A DNA stretch of 64,000 nt. Origin: Mycobacterium simulans (GTDB lineage: Bacteria; Actinomycetota; Actinomycetes; Mycobacteriales; Mycobacteriaceae). Position numbers and translations under genes: made by a program. This document shows positions 57,248 to 64,000 of the stretch, one piece after another (the first letter of the stretch is position 1; each line of letters begins with the position of its first letter). The notes under the pieces are model-generated. The model saw only the letters and a program-made list of their open reading frames with translations. It searched no databases and was not told the DNA's origin. The DNA lies in the NCBI RefSeq assembly GCF_900232995.1, contig NZ_OCVX01000005.1, positions 1 through 64,000 of the forward strand. The letters run 5' to 3'.

Positions 57248-58776
57248 CGCTCCACCGCCTTCGCCAGGGCAGCGACAACCCGGTCGGTCATGCCCGGAGT
57301 TGCCGGTGTGATCCCGCCGATAGGCGCACGAATCTTTGCTGGGCAGCCGTCCCGGTGGCCTTGGGTCGCAACGTGGAAGCCGCACTCGCAGCAGCGACCG
57401 GCCCCGGTCGGCGGGATGAATTGGCCCCTGCAGTGACCGTTGCGCTCCGGCGTTCCATCTTCGGGCGAGACACCCGAGACAGGCGAGACATCATCGAATA
57501 GCCGCAGCTCAGAAATGGTTTCGGGTGCCTCGGCACTGTCTCGCCTGTCTCGGCTCTGTCTCGGCGCTGAATCGCCTTGGCCTGCAATGTCGCCCGTGTC
57601 TCGTTTGTCTCGCGCAGGTACGGCGGGCAGGTAGCGGCGCCACGCCTGGGCGAGTCCGTCGTCACCGTCGACTAGGTAACCCTTGGCCTTCATGCCACCG
57701 ATGCGAACATCTCGTGATCGCACGCCGTACCGTTTGAGTTCCTTTGCTAGACGATTCTGGTCAAGCGGTTTACCCCACAGGTCGCGCCACTCGGACTCGG
57801 GGTCAGAGGTCAGTGTGGTAACCAACTCGGCGGAATGCATACGGTCCTGGTCGGCGAATGTGGTTTTCACGTCGCGCAGCAGCCGCATGCCCAAAGACAG
57901 CGCATCGGGTTCGGCATCGAGCACGAAGTGCCGGCAGGCTGCGCGCGCACGTTCGGGCCAGTCGGTGCCGGCAGCATCCGCGATTGCCAGCAGCGCTTCC
58001 CAGACTTCGGCCGGCCGGTCCCGCACACCCTCAGGCATCGATGGGCGGGCAGCCGCCAGCGTGTCGAGATTGGCCGTCGCCCAGGCTTCGAGTTTCTGGC
58101 ACAGGGGTTCGGCTTCGGCCGCGGCATCGCGTTCCCTAAACTCGTCAACGTATTCATCGGGTGCTCGGCGGCGCATGTGCAGGATGACGGCGCGGTCCAG
58201 GACTGTGCGCATGTTCTTCTCGGTTGAGCCGTTCACCAGGCCCGCCAGTGCGACCGGCGCGAATACCGGGAACTGGCGCACCTTCATGTTTTTCGCGTCG
58301 CCCTCGCAACGATCGACCGTGGCGCCGCGCTTGTAGCCGGCGTTAAACAGTGCCCTCAAGTCCTCGGCCTGTGGCGTGGTGGTGCGGCCAAACACCGCGT
58401 CGGCCTCGTCTTGGAGCACAGTCGGCGGTTGGTCCGCGGCCGCGGCGATGCGCCGGTACAGCGCGGCCGTGGTCGTTGACAGAGTAAGCCGGGCACCACG
58501 GCACAACAGGGCCAAAATCTCCAAAACCCTGGTCTTCCCGCTGCCCGGCTCAGGAGAGTCGAGCACCAGCCGCGGAGTCACGTAGAACGCCTTGACGGCC
58601 CATGTGTGGACGATCCACAGCACCACTACCACCAAGTGGTGGGGAGTCGGGAACGCAAGGAATCGGCCAGCGAAGCGGTGCACGCCGTCGAGCAGTTCGG
58701 CACCGTCGACTGTGATCGGCTGCCCGTCCCGGTCGATCCACGAGGCCTCTGGATAGTCAGTGCCGTAAGGAATCAC
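57244..58776 (-). CDS. DUF3631 P-loop replication protein of element 2
   Basis: 510 aa. Walker A DSPEPGSGKTRVLEIL at about 72-87, then VLQDEADAVFG as Walker B-like segment, and TEKNMRTVLDRAVILHMRRR. This is the DUF3631 (phage primase/helicase-associated) family found in phiRv2-like and other actinobacterial elements. The C-terminus has a zinc-finger-like CCECGFHVATQGHRDGCPAK. It should support element replication. It overlaps the DUF2742 gene by ATGA. Confidence 0.82.
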   Translation of the reverse strand: MIPYGTDYPEASWIDRDGQPITVDGAELLDGVHRFAGRFLAFPTPHHLVVVVLWIVHTWAVKAFYVTPRLVLDSPEPGSGKTRVLEILALLCRGARLTLSTTTAALYRRIAAAADQPPTVLQDEADAVFGRTTTPQAEDLRALFNAGYKRGATVDRCEGDAKNMKVRQFPVFAPVALAGLVNGSTEKNMRTVLDRAVILHMRRRAPDEYVDEFRERDAAAEAEPLCQKLEAWATANLDTLAAARPSMPEGVRDRPAEVWEALLAIADAAGTDWPERARAACRHFVLDAEPDALSLGMRLLRDVKTTFADQDRMHSAELVTTLTSDPESEWRDLWGKPLDQNRLAKELKRYGVRSRDVRIGGMKAKGYLVDGDDGLAQAWRRYLPAVPARDKRDTGDIAGQGDSAPRQSRDRRDSAEAPETISELRLFDDVSPVSGVSPEDGTPERNGHCRGQFIPPTGAGRCCECGFHVATQGHRDGCPAKIRAPIGGITPATPGMTDRVVAALAKAVER

Positions 58777-59219
58777 GATGGCACCCGCCGGAGCCAGGGC
58801 CGCTCTGCGTAGAAGGCGTTGCGCTGCTGGATTTCTCGGCTGAGCCTCGACCAGTCAACCGAGCCCGCAATGTCCTTACTAGCGTCGGCCCCGGCCTCTT
58901 GGTTGAGTTCTAGCCGAAGTGCGTGGTGCTGGCCACCGTCGAGCACCGCCGCCCACTTACGGGGGTCCTCGTGCGAAAGGCTGCACCAGGCCGGCGTGCC
59001 GAGCGTCGGCCAATCGTTCACCTGATTGAGCACGGCCGCGACGAACTCGTGAACGCTCCACCAGCTGACCTGCTGCGAGCCGACACCCTCTTGTCGCCTA
59101 TTCGCGATAGGATCGCGGTCGAGGCTTTTGGTGGTGGCGCTATCAGAACTCTCAGGCGTGGCGTCGGTTGTGGGGCCGGCGCCGCCGCCGTCTTCGGGTG
59201 GTCCCGTGGTGGCGGCCAT
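58773..59219 (-). CDS. DUF2742-domain phage protein (Rv2656c-like)
   Basis: 148 aa. A low-complexity acidic N-terminus is followed by QQVSWWSVHEFVAAVLNQVNDWPTLGTPAWCSL.HEDPRKWAAVLDGGQHHALRLE, the DUF2742 pattern seen in phiRv2 (Rv2656c), where it also sits between excisionase and replication genes. Function unknown. Confidence 0.8.
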   Translation of the reverse strand: MAATTGPPEDGGGAGPTTDATPESSDSATTKSLDRDPIANRRQEGVGSQQVSWWSVHEFVAAVLNQVNDWPTLGTPAWCSLSHEDPRKWAAVLDGGQHHALRLELNQEAGADASKDIAGSVDWSRLSREIQQRNAFYAERPWLRRVPS

Positions 59220-59419
59220 TACGCCGCACCACCGAAGGGCTTCATCGCGGCATCGACCTCATTGAGGTCAACGCGGACAAGGCGATTCCCGCTACGGTAG
59301 CCGACGATTCTTCCGTCGGCGATCATCTGTCGAATGGTGCGGTCGGTGACGCCGAGATATTCGGCAGCCTCTGCCAATTTGGCGTAGCGACGCTGCGATG
59401 GCGGCTTTGAAACTTGCAT
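59219..59419 (-). CDS. excisionase (recombination directionality factor), Rv2657c-like
   Basis: 66 aa from the ATG at 59419: RRYAKLAEAAEYLGVTDRTIRQMIADGRIVGYRSGNRLVRVDLNEVDAAM, a winged HTH like phiRv2 Xis. An earlier ATG (59458) adds a non-conserved extension. It is the first gene of the leftward operon and should help the integrase excise element 2. Confidence 0.88.
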   Translation of the reverse strand: MQVSKPPSQRRYAKLAEAAEYLGVTDRTIRQMIADGRIVGYRSGNRLVRVDLNEVDAAMKPFGGAA

Positions 59420-59530
59420 CGGATGCTCCTGGGCATGACAAACTGCCCGGATGCTCATCCGGCTGAATTGACGGGCTGCAACCGCAAAGCCCCGTCAACG
59501 ATGCTACACGCGGAAGCTTACGGAAGTGAG

Positions 59531-60097
59531 TTACTGGCCGACGTGTCGACCAAATCTCGCGTGACTTGTGCGCACCCCGAACCACGACTTGGTGTAGGCG
59601 AGCGCAACTCTTAGTCCGTCGAAGGTGTAGGTAACCACGCCTCGTTCTCGATCCACACCCGCAGGGAGTTCCGCCAACTTGTAGATCCAGTCGCCTAGAC
59701 CAGGTTTAGAAGCCTGCCTAACAGCGAGGACTGTCGCCATGAATGCGAACTGAAGAGCGTCCTTAGGAACGGGTATTCGGTTCCGACAATTCCTTGCCCC
59801 ACAATTTATTTCGTACTTTTCGCGGAGTGCCGGGGCGTCCTTCGGTCGACGAAAGTCGATCGGTATCTCCTCGATGTCAGCGTCGTTGTCGTCGATCGCG
59901 ACCGACCACCAGTCGTCTACGGAATTGCCACGTAGGTGGGTGCTTACGACATTGAGCTTCCCGCGAATGTAAACGGGCAGCCATTCAACGCCCTCCCATC
60001 TAAACTTTGCTTCGATAGTCCCGCGATCTGACCCACCATGGCCTGTGCATCGAATCAAGAAGTCGGGATAGGGCAAGTCATTCGGGCCACTCGTCAC
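59531..60097 (-). CDS. hypothetical protein downstream of the element 2 integrase
   Basis: 188 aa, starting at a GTG that overlaps the integrase stop (GTGA). Segments PYPDFLIRCTGHGGSDRGTIEAKFRWEGVEWLPVYIRG and WWSVAIDDNDADIEEIPIDFRRP suggest a beta-rich soluble protein. No family recognised. It is not part of the usual phiRv2 set in this position, so it may be cargo (immunity or defence). Confidence 0.6.
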   Translation of the reverse strand: MTSGPNDLPYPDFLIRCTGHGGSDRGTIEAKFRWEGVEWLPVYIRGKLNVVSTHLRGNSVDDWWSVAIDDNDADIEEIPIDFRRPKDAPALREKYEINCGARNCRNRIPVPKDALQFAFMATVLAVRQASKPGLGDWIYKLAELPAGVDRERGVVTYTFDGLRVALAYTKSWFGVRTSHARFGRHVGQ

Positions 60098-61242
60098 GGC
60101 GCTCCCCCATTCTCGGCGATCTTGGACAGCAATGCGGCGATCTCGCGATCGCGCCCTTGTGCGGCGTGCTGGTAGCGCATCGCGGCCTGGGGCGTCGAGT
60201 GCCCGAGACGTGCCATCAGCTCGGCCAGGCTGGCGCCCGTGGCCGCGGCCAGCACCGCACCAGAGTGCCGCAGGTCGTGCCAACGGAGATCTTCGCGGCC
60301 CGCCGCCGTGCGTGCTCGGTACCAATGCCGCGCTAACGTTGAAGGTTGCAAATGTTCGCCGCGCTCGTTCGGGAATAGTAGCGAATCACGTTTACCAATA
60401 ACATGTTTCGATAGATGTTGCTCGATTTGCGGAATGATGTGCGGCGGGATTGCGACGTCACGGATGCCGGCGTCAGATTTGGGCGTGGTGACTTCGAACG
60501 TGCCCGCCTTGGTGCGTACCGCGGCCCGGCGGATGCGGATCACCTCGTTCGACAGGTCTATGTCGCGGCGCCTGAGTTCAATGGTTTCCCCGAACCGTAA
60601 TGCGCACCACGACGCCAGGGTGACCATCAGCCGCAGCCGCTCGGGCATTTCCGCGGTCAGTGTCGCCAACTCCTCGACGCTGGCGGGCCGGATCTTGTGT
60701 ACGCGCCGGGCCCGGCCGGCGCCGACGATTCGGCAGGGGTTGCCATCGATCAGTTCGTCGTTGACCGCGCTGCTCATGATGGTGCGGAGCAGCGAGTACG
60801 CATGCGAGCGCATCGTCGGCTGCTCCGTCAGCGTCACCGAGTACCATTCGCGGACGTCTTTTGGTTTGATCGCGGCGAGCTGCCGAGTGCCGAACGGCTT
60901 GATCAGATGGTCGTCGAGGATGGCTTGGTAGTGCTCGCGGGTGCGGGCCTTGATCGGTCGGCCGGCGACCTGGCGCCCGGCGAGCCACGCGGTCGCGTAG
61001 GCGCCGAAGGTGATGCGCTCAGGTTGCTTGGTAGCCGCTGCGGCGTCCCAGAGGCCGCGGTCGATCTCCCGGCGACGGTCGGTTAGCCAGGCTTCGGCGT
61101 CGATCTTCGCGGCGAAGGTCTTCGGTGCGGTGATGTAGCTGCCGTCAGGGCCGGTGTAGCGGACCTGGAAGCGGCCGGACGGCAACTTTCGGATGTTCCC
61201 GAACGCGCGCTTATCCCGCTTGGTGTCGGTGCTCTGTGCCAA
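60094..61242 (-). CDS. tyrosine recombinase integrase, phiRv2-like
   Basis: About 382 aa. Strongly like the phiRv2 integrase (Rv2659c): FAAKIDAEAWLTDRRREIDR in the arm-binding domain, MRSHAYSLLRTIM, CRIVGAGRARRVHKIRPA, R in CALRFGETIELRRRDIDL, TPKSDAGIRDVAIPPH, WHDLRHSGAVLAAATGA, LGHSTPQAAMRYQHA and DREIAALLSKIAE. The start is taken as TTG 61242, matching the phiRv2 N-terminus; an ATG at 61362 would read through an arm-type repeat. Target: tRNA-Val(GAC). Confidence 0.92.
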   Translation of the reverse strand: MAQSTDTKRDKRAFGNIRKLPSGRFQVRYTGPDGSYITAPKTFAAKIDAEAWLTDRRREIDRGLWDAAAATKQPERITFGAYATAWLAGRQVAGRPIKARTREHYQAILDDHLIKPFGTRQLAAIKPKDVREWYSVTLTEQPTMRSHAYSLLRTIMSSAVNDELIDGNPCRIVGAGRARRVHKIRPASVEELATLTAEMPERLRLMVTLASWCALRFGETIELRRRDIDLSNEVIRIRRAAVRTKAGTFEVTTPKSDAGIRDVAIPPHIIPQIEQHLSKHVIGKRDSLLFPNERGEHLQPSTLARHWYRARTAAGREDLRWHDLRHSGAVLAAATGASLAELMARLGHSTPQAAMRYQHAAQGRDREIAALLSKIAENGGAP

Positions 61243-61306
61243 ATTGCGCGCCAAATCCGACCCGCCCTGCCGGGGGCCGACTGGGGCGAACCCAGTAACC
61301 CATATT

Positions 61307-61324
61307 CGTGCCAAATACGTGCCA
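61307..61324. repeat. arm-type repeat near right end of element 2
   Basis: CGTGCCAAATACGTGCCA, matching 50841-50860 in spacing and sequence. A degenerate relative (TGTGCCAAATTGCGCGCCAAA) lies near 61236. Confidence 0.6.
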
Positions 61325-61449
61325 TACGAACATACATCATGTTCCGCTTGATTCCGCTTCACGCACGCGATACTGTCCAGTGTGTTACCAGTTCAGAGCC
61401 TATCCGAGCAGGTCACGACCCAAATCCGAAAAACCCCGAGATCGCCTAC

Positions 61450-61488
61450 TTCAATCCCAGTATCGCGCACCAGAGTTCGTGCAGGTCA
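61450..61488. repeat. attachment site (right) of element 2
   Basis: Displaced copy of the tRNA-Val(GAC) 3' end, 28 bp identical to 50772-50799 and two mismatches over 39 bp. It has no other tRNA sequence around it. Confidence 0.9.
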
Positions 61489-61667
61489 CATCTAGTATCT
61501 AGGCCATCTCGACGAACTCCGCGCAACATATGCGCAACTAAGGGTTGCCTAAGCCGATCACGTTTGCAACCACGTCGGTGTTAGCAGTGCTGCCGGCAGC
61601 TCAGAACAGACACTTCCTGGCGCTTTGACTTGCGCTCCCCGCTCCGCTGCGGCCTTAACCGCGCGGA

Positions 61668-62813
61668 TCACTGCGGGTTTTCGGCTGGCCGATAAAGCGG
61701 AGCCAATGACGCTACGGCGTCTGCCAGACCTGCCGGATAGTTACGGACTCTCCTGGGGTCGGGTCGGGGTCCAATCGACTGTGCCTCGTACAGCGACACT
61801 GCGGACTCGGTCATGCGGATGGCGTTGCCAAAACAGTCAAGAGTGATCGCCAGTAGAGGCGAGTCGTCTAATACTTTGTCGTCAAGCACATAGCCCATCA
61901 GCCACTTGAACCCATGCACAAACCCCGAGCCGAGCGAGTAGAAGCTCTTGGCGCTGCGCGGGTGCATCACGGTGTCCAACTCGGGGTCAGCCTTGCGCGG
62001 TAGATGCTTGCCCATCCAAGCTTCCGCACCTTCAACTAATTGGAGCGGTCCCCCGCTCGGCCCGATGATCGCCTCCGCGGGCAGCGCCGCGATCTTGGCC
62101 TGCCGCGCGGCCACCCGCGCACGGCGCTTGGCAAAGTTGGCCAGATCTGCTTCGGCCAGCGGATCCGTACGCGCCGCCAGAGCCTCGGCCTCAAGTTTTT
62201 CGAACTCCTCTTGTCGGCCACGCTCCGCCTTCAGGAACCCGTAGCAGCGGCGAATCCGTTCCTCCGTGTCCGTCTCGCTGATTAGCCAAATTGTCTTGGC
62301 CGACGATTCCATAGCGATTCGGCAAAGCGCCGCCGTCGCTGAGGTTCGTATTTGTCCCTGCGCCAGTGCGAGCGCGATCACCTCTGCCGCCGCCACCAGA
62401 TGCTCGCATGCGTTCATAACGGGGTACAGCGCCGTGGAACTAACCAGATTTGGCTCATCCTCAAGCGTGACCGAAGCATTGTCGCGCGCGAGTCGGCTCC
62501 CGCGATGAATCGGGTTCGGCCGCAAACCCCACGTCAGGAAGTCTTTGGCTTGCTTGGCGCGATCACCAATAAGCGCAAGAAACATCGCTCGCATCAGCCT
62601 GTGCGCGTCGTCGGGGTACCTGGCCTTCAGCTTGTCCCAATCGACCTCCGAGAAATCAGGCCGTCGGGCGGGACCACCCGGTGCGGCCGGTGGCGGCATC
62701 CTGATGCCAAACGCCTCCGGACCCGGTTCTCGGTCGGCGCTCGCTTGACGGCGCTGTTTCTCCCGCTGTTGCCTTCGCTGCTTTGCGGCCTTGTTGTCTC
62801 CACGCTTGGCCAT
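61668..62813 (-). CDS. hypothetical protein, helical, beside element 2
   Basis: 381 aa from ATG 62813, behind GGAGGG; a GTG one codon earlier is also possible. A basic Gln/Arg/Lys N-terminus (AKQRRQQREKQRRQ) precedes a long helical domain: STALYPVMNACEHLVAAAEVIALALAQG, ALCRIAMESSAKTIWLISE, DTVMHPRSAKSFYSLGSGFVHGFKW. The layout is like DUF5677-type or other HEPN-like all-helical proteins, but no family is certain. It lies 180 bp outside attR of element 2. Confidence 0.65.
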   Translation of the reverse strand: MAKRGDNKAAKQRRQQREKQRRQASADREPGPEAFGIRMPPPAAPGGPARRPDFSEVDWDKLKARYPDDAHRLMRAMFLALIGDRAKQAKDFLTWGLRPNPIHRGSRLARDNASVTLEDEPNLVSSTALYPVMNACEHLVAAAEVIALALAQGQIRTSATAALCRIAMESSAKTIWLISETDTEERIRRCYGFLKAERGRQEEFEKLEAEALAARTDPLAEADLANFAKRRARVAARQAKIAALPAEAIIGPSGGPLQLVEGAEAWMGKHLPRKADPELDTVMHPRSAKSFYSLGSGFVHGFKWLMGYVLDDKVLDDSPLLAITLDCFGNAIRMTESAVSLYEAQSIGPRPDPRRVRNYPAGLADAVASLAPLYRPAENPQ

Positions 62814-63015
62814 CACGCCGGCCCTCCCGCCATCTGCGTCGGTGCAACCGGCCCTCACCATAGGCGCACGCTGCGACAATCCGTGCCGGTGGCTGGACAG
62901 ACGAAAACTCACGCACTTGACGCAACCAGGTCCAGGCGACTACTCCGGACAAATCGCCGTATCGCAATTTCGTCGCTGCTCGTAGCATTAGCTAGCCAAG
63001 CGCTTAGGAGACGAT

Positions 63016-63669
63016 GTGGAGCCCAGCCAGTTCCCACAGCCGTTGCCTCCGCCTATGTGGTGTCCAGACCCCGCAGGCACCAACCAGCTCCGCTGGTGGG
63101 ACGGCTCCAAGTGGACAGATCACTACATGCAAATTCCCGCGCCACAGCCCGCCGCGTCGGCTGTGCCCGCTCCACCAAACACGCACAATTCATCATTGGT
63201 TCCTGCCTTCACGCGCCAGGCAATACCCCCGATGAGGACGAACGGTCGGAAATCGTCTCCACTTGCCGATGTCGTTGCTGCGGCGACACTTGAGGAGCCC
63301 CGCTATCCCCTCGAAGAGCAGATCGAGGTTGTTGGGGAGACTTACCGCGTCAAAGACATTCGCCGGGTTTTCGAGGAAGCTGGTATGCCGATCACCGAAA
63401 GTGGCGTGACCCTAAAGTCGCTCCGCTGCATCCTCGTCCCCGAGCCGTGGAATGAACACGACCCCAACGCGGTTGCTGTGATGGTCGGGCAAAACCATGT
63501 CGGCTACCTCGCCGCTGACCTTGCTGCCTTCTACGCCGCTGGCCTCCTGAGCATCGCGCGGGTGGGCAGTCTGGCAACAGGTGAGGCGAGGATTTGGGCG
63601 AAGAGCGACGACGGGATCATTCGGGCACGCGTGACAATCCTCATCCCGGACGCCTCCCAATTTGACTAA
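63016..63669 (+). CDS. DUF2510-HIRAN fusion protein
   Basis: 217 aa. Residues about 14-37 (MWCPDPAGTNQLRWWDGSKWTDHY) are a DUF2510 motif, common at actinobacterial protein termini. Residues about 100-210 are a HIRAN-like domain: VVGETYRVKDIRRVF, LKSLRCILVPEPWNEHDPNAVAVMVGQNHVGYLAADLAAFY. HIRAN domains bind DNA ends and occur in SWI2/SNF2 repair proteins and stand-alone bacterial forms. Its job here is unknown; DNA repair or defence is possible. Confidence 0.75.
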   Translation: MEPSQFPQPLPPPMWCPDPAGTNQLRWWDGSKWTDHYMQIPAPQPAASAVPAPPNTHNSSLVPAFTRQAIPPMRTNGRKSSPLADVVAAATLEEPRYPLEEQIEVVGETYRVKDIRRVFEEAGMPITESGVTLKSLRCILVPEPWNEHDPNAVAVMVGQNHVGYLAADLAAFYAAGLLSIARVGSLATGEARIWAKSDDGIIRARVTILIPDASQFD

Positions 63670-64000
63670 GCGAGCATAGTCACGCGGCAGTCCGTCGACT
63701 TGATCGTTCCGGACCGTCGCGTACTGGACCGGATTTAACCCACTCCGGCCCAAAGGACACTCCCAAAGCGACCTGGGGTCTTGCAGCGCCCGACAGACGG
63801 ACGGTTCAGTCGCGAACTTGTGTCTCAAAACCAAAGCACTGAGACGGCCTATCGGCCGTCAACACGGTCGACGGACTTGCGCCGGAGGACTCCTCCACCC
63901 GACATCTGAACTGCGAATTTGTTGTGTCGCTGTAGAGCGCATGCGAAATGCGGATGGCCTGGACCCGACGGCTTGGACGTGAGATTGTCAAGCACGAATG
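63670..64000. other. 331-bp end of window without recognised gene
   Basis: Only short frames opposite or after the HIRAN gene occur. I see no RNA gene, repeat or clear promoter. Confidence 0.5.

Overview
The window is GC-rich chromosomal DNA of a non-tuberculous Mycobacterium. It carries PE, PPE and Esx (WXG100) genes, a PGRS-type Gly/Ala repeat, a DUF732 secreted protein, a DUF1490/CtpV metal locus and a phiRv2-like prophage, and many genes start with GTG or TTG and overlap their neighbour as ATGA or GTGA.

Core-like part, 1-34.8 kb. 1-5.3 kb: a cut-off nitronate monooxygenase, a cupin, and an NfeD / SPFH / UPF0182 membrane operon. 5.4-10 kb: a metal- or redox-type HTH regulator with a membrane protein, a methyltransferase, a PE stub + PPE + EsxN-like group, and an EthR-like TetR regulator with a strong inverted repeat at its promoter. 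10-19 kb: an aromatic catabolic block. A phthalate-dioxygenase-like operon (alpha, beta, small protein, dihydrodiol dehydrogenase, class II aldolase-type decarboxylase) with an IclR regulator should deliver protocatechuate, which pcaHGB would open and cycloisomerise. pcaG carries an in-frame 62-bp palindromic repeat. 19-21.5 kb: a DUF732-PGRS reading frame running through a suspicious poly-G tract. 21.5-27.8 kb: a copper-type island with a MerR regulator, two copies of a MerR-type promoter, DUF2182, DUF4189, DUF1490, a CtpV-like Cu(I) ATPase and a Met-rich exported protein. 27.8-34.8 kb: a STAND NTPase with 14 WD40 repeats, and an ATP-grasp / serine-hydrolase pair.

Accessory part, 34.8-64 kb. 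An integrase remnant is followed by a small-alarmone-synthetase gene overlapping a small partner gene (toxSAS-like). Two compact integrated elements then sit almost back to back on a tRNA cluster. Element 1 (37.68-50.31 kb) lies at the 3' end of tRNA-Val(CAC), bounded by a 23-bp direct repeat. Element 2 (50.77-61.49 kb) lies at the 3' end of tRNA-Val(GAC), bounded by a 28-bp (39-bp imperfect) repeat, and resembles phiRv2. Only tRNA-Gly(GCC) and tRNA-Cys(GCA) lie between the two target tRNAs. Each element has integration genes, excisionase-like HTH proteins, a primase/helicase and a capsid protein, but no recognisable portal, large terminase or tail genes. They look like capsid-encoding phage satellites or remnant prophages. 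Beyond 61.5 kb are a hypothetical protein and a DUF2510-HIRAN fusion.

Functional calls rest on motif and family recognition by eye. No database search was run.
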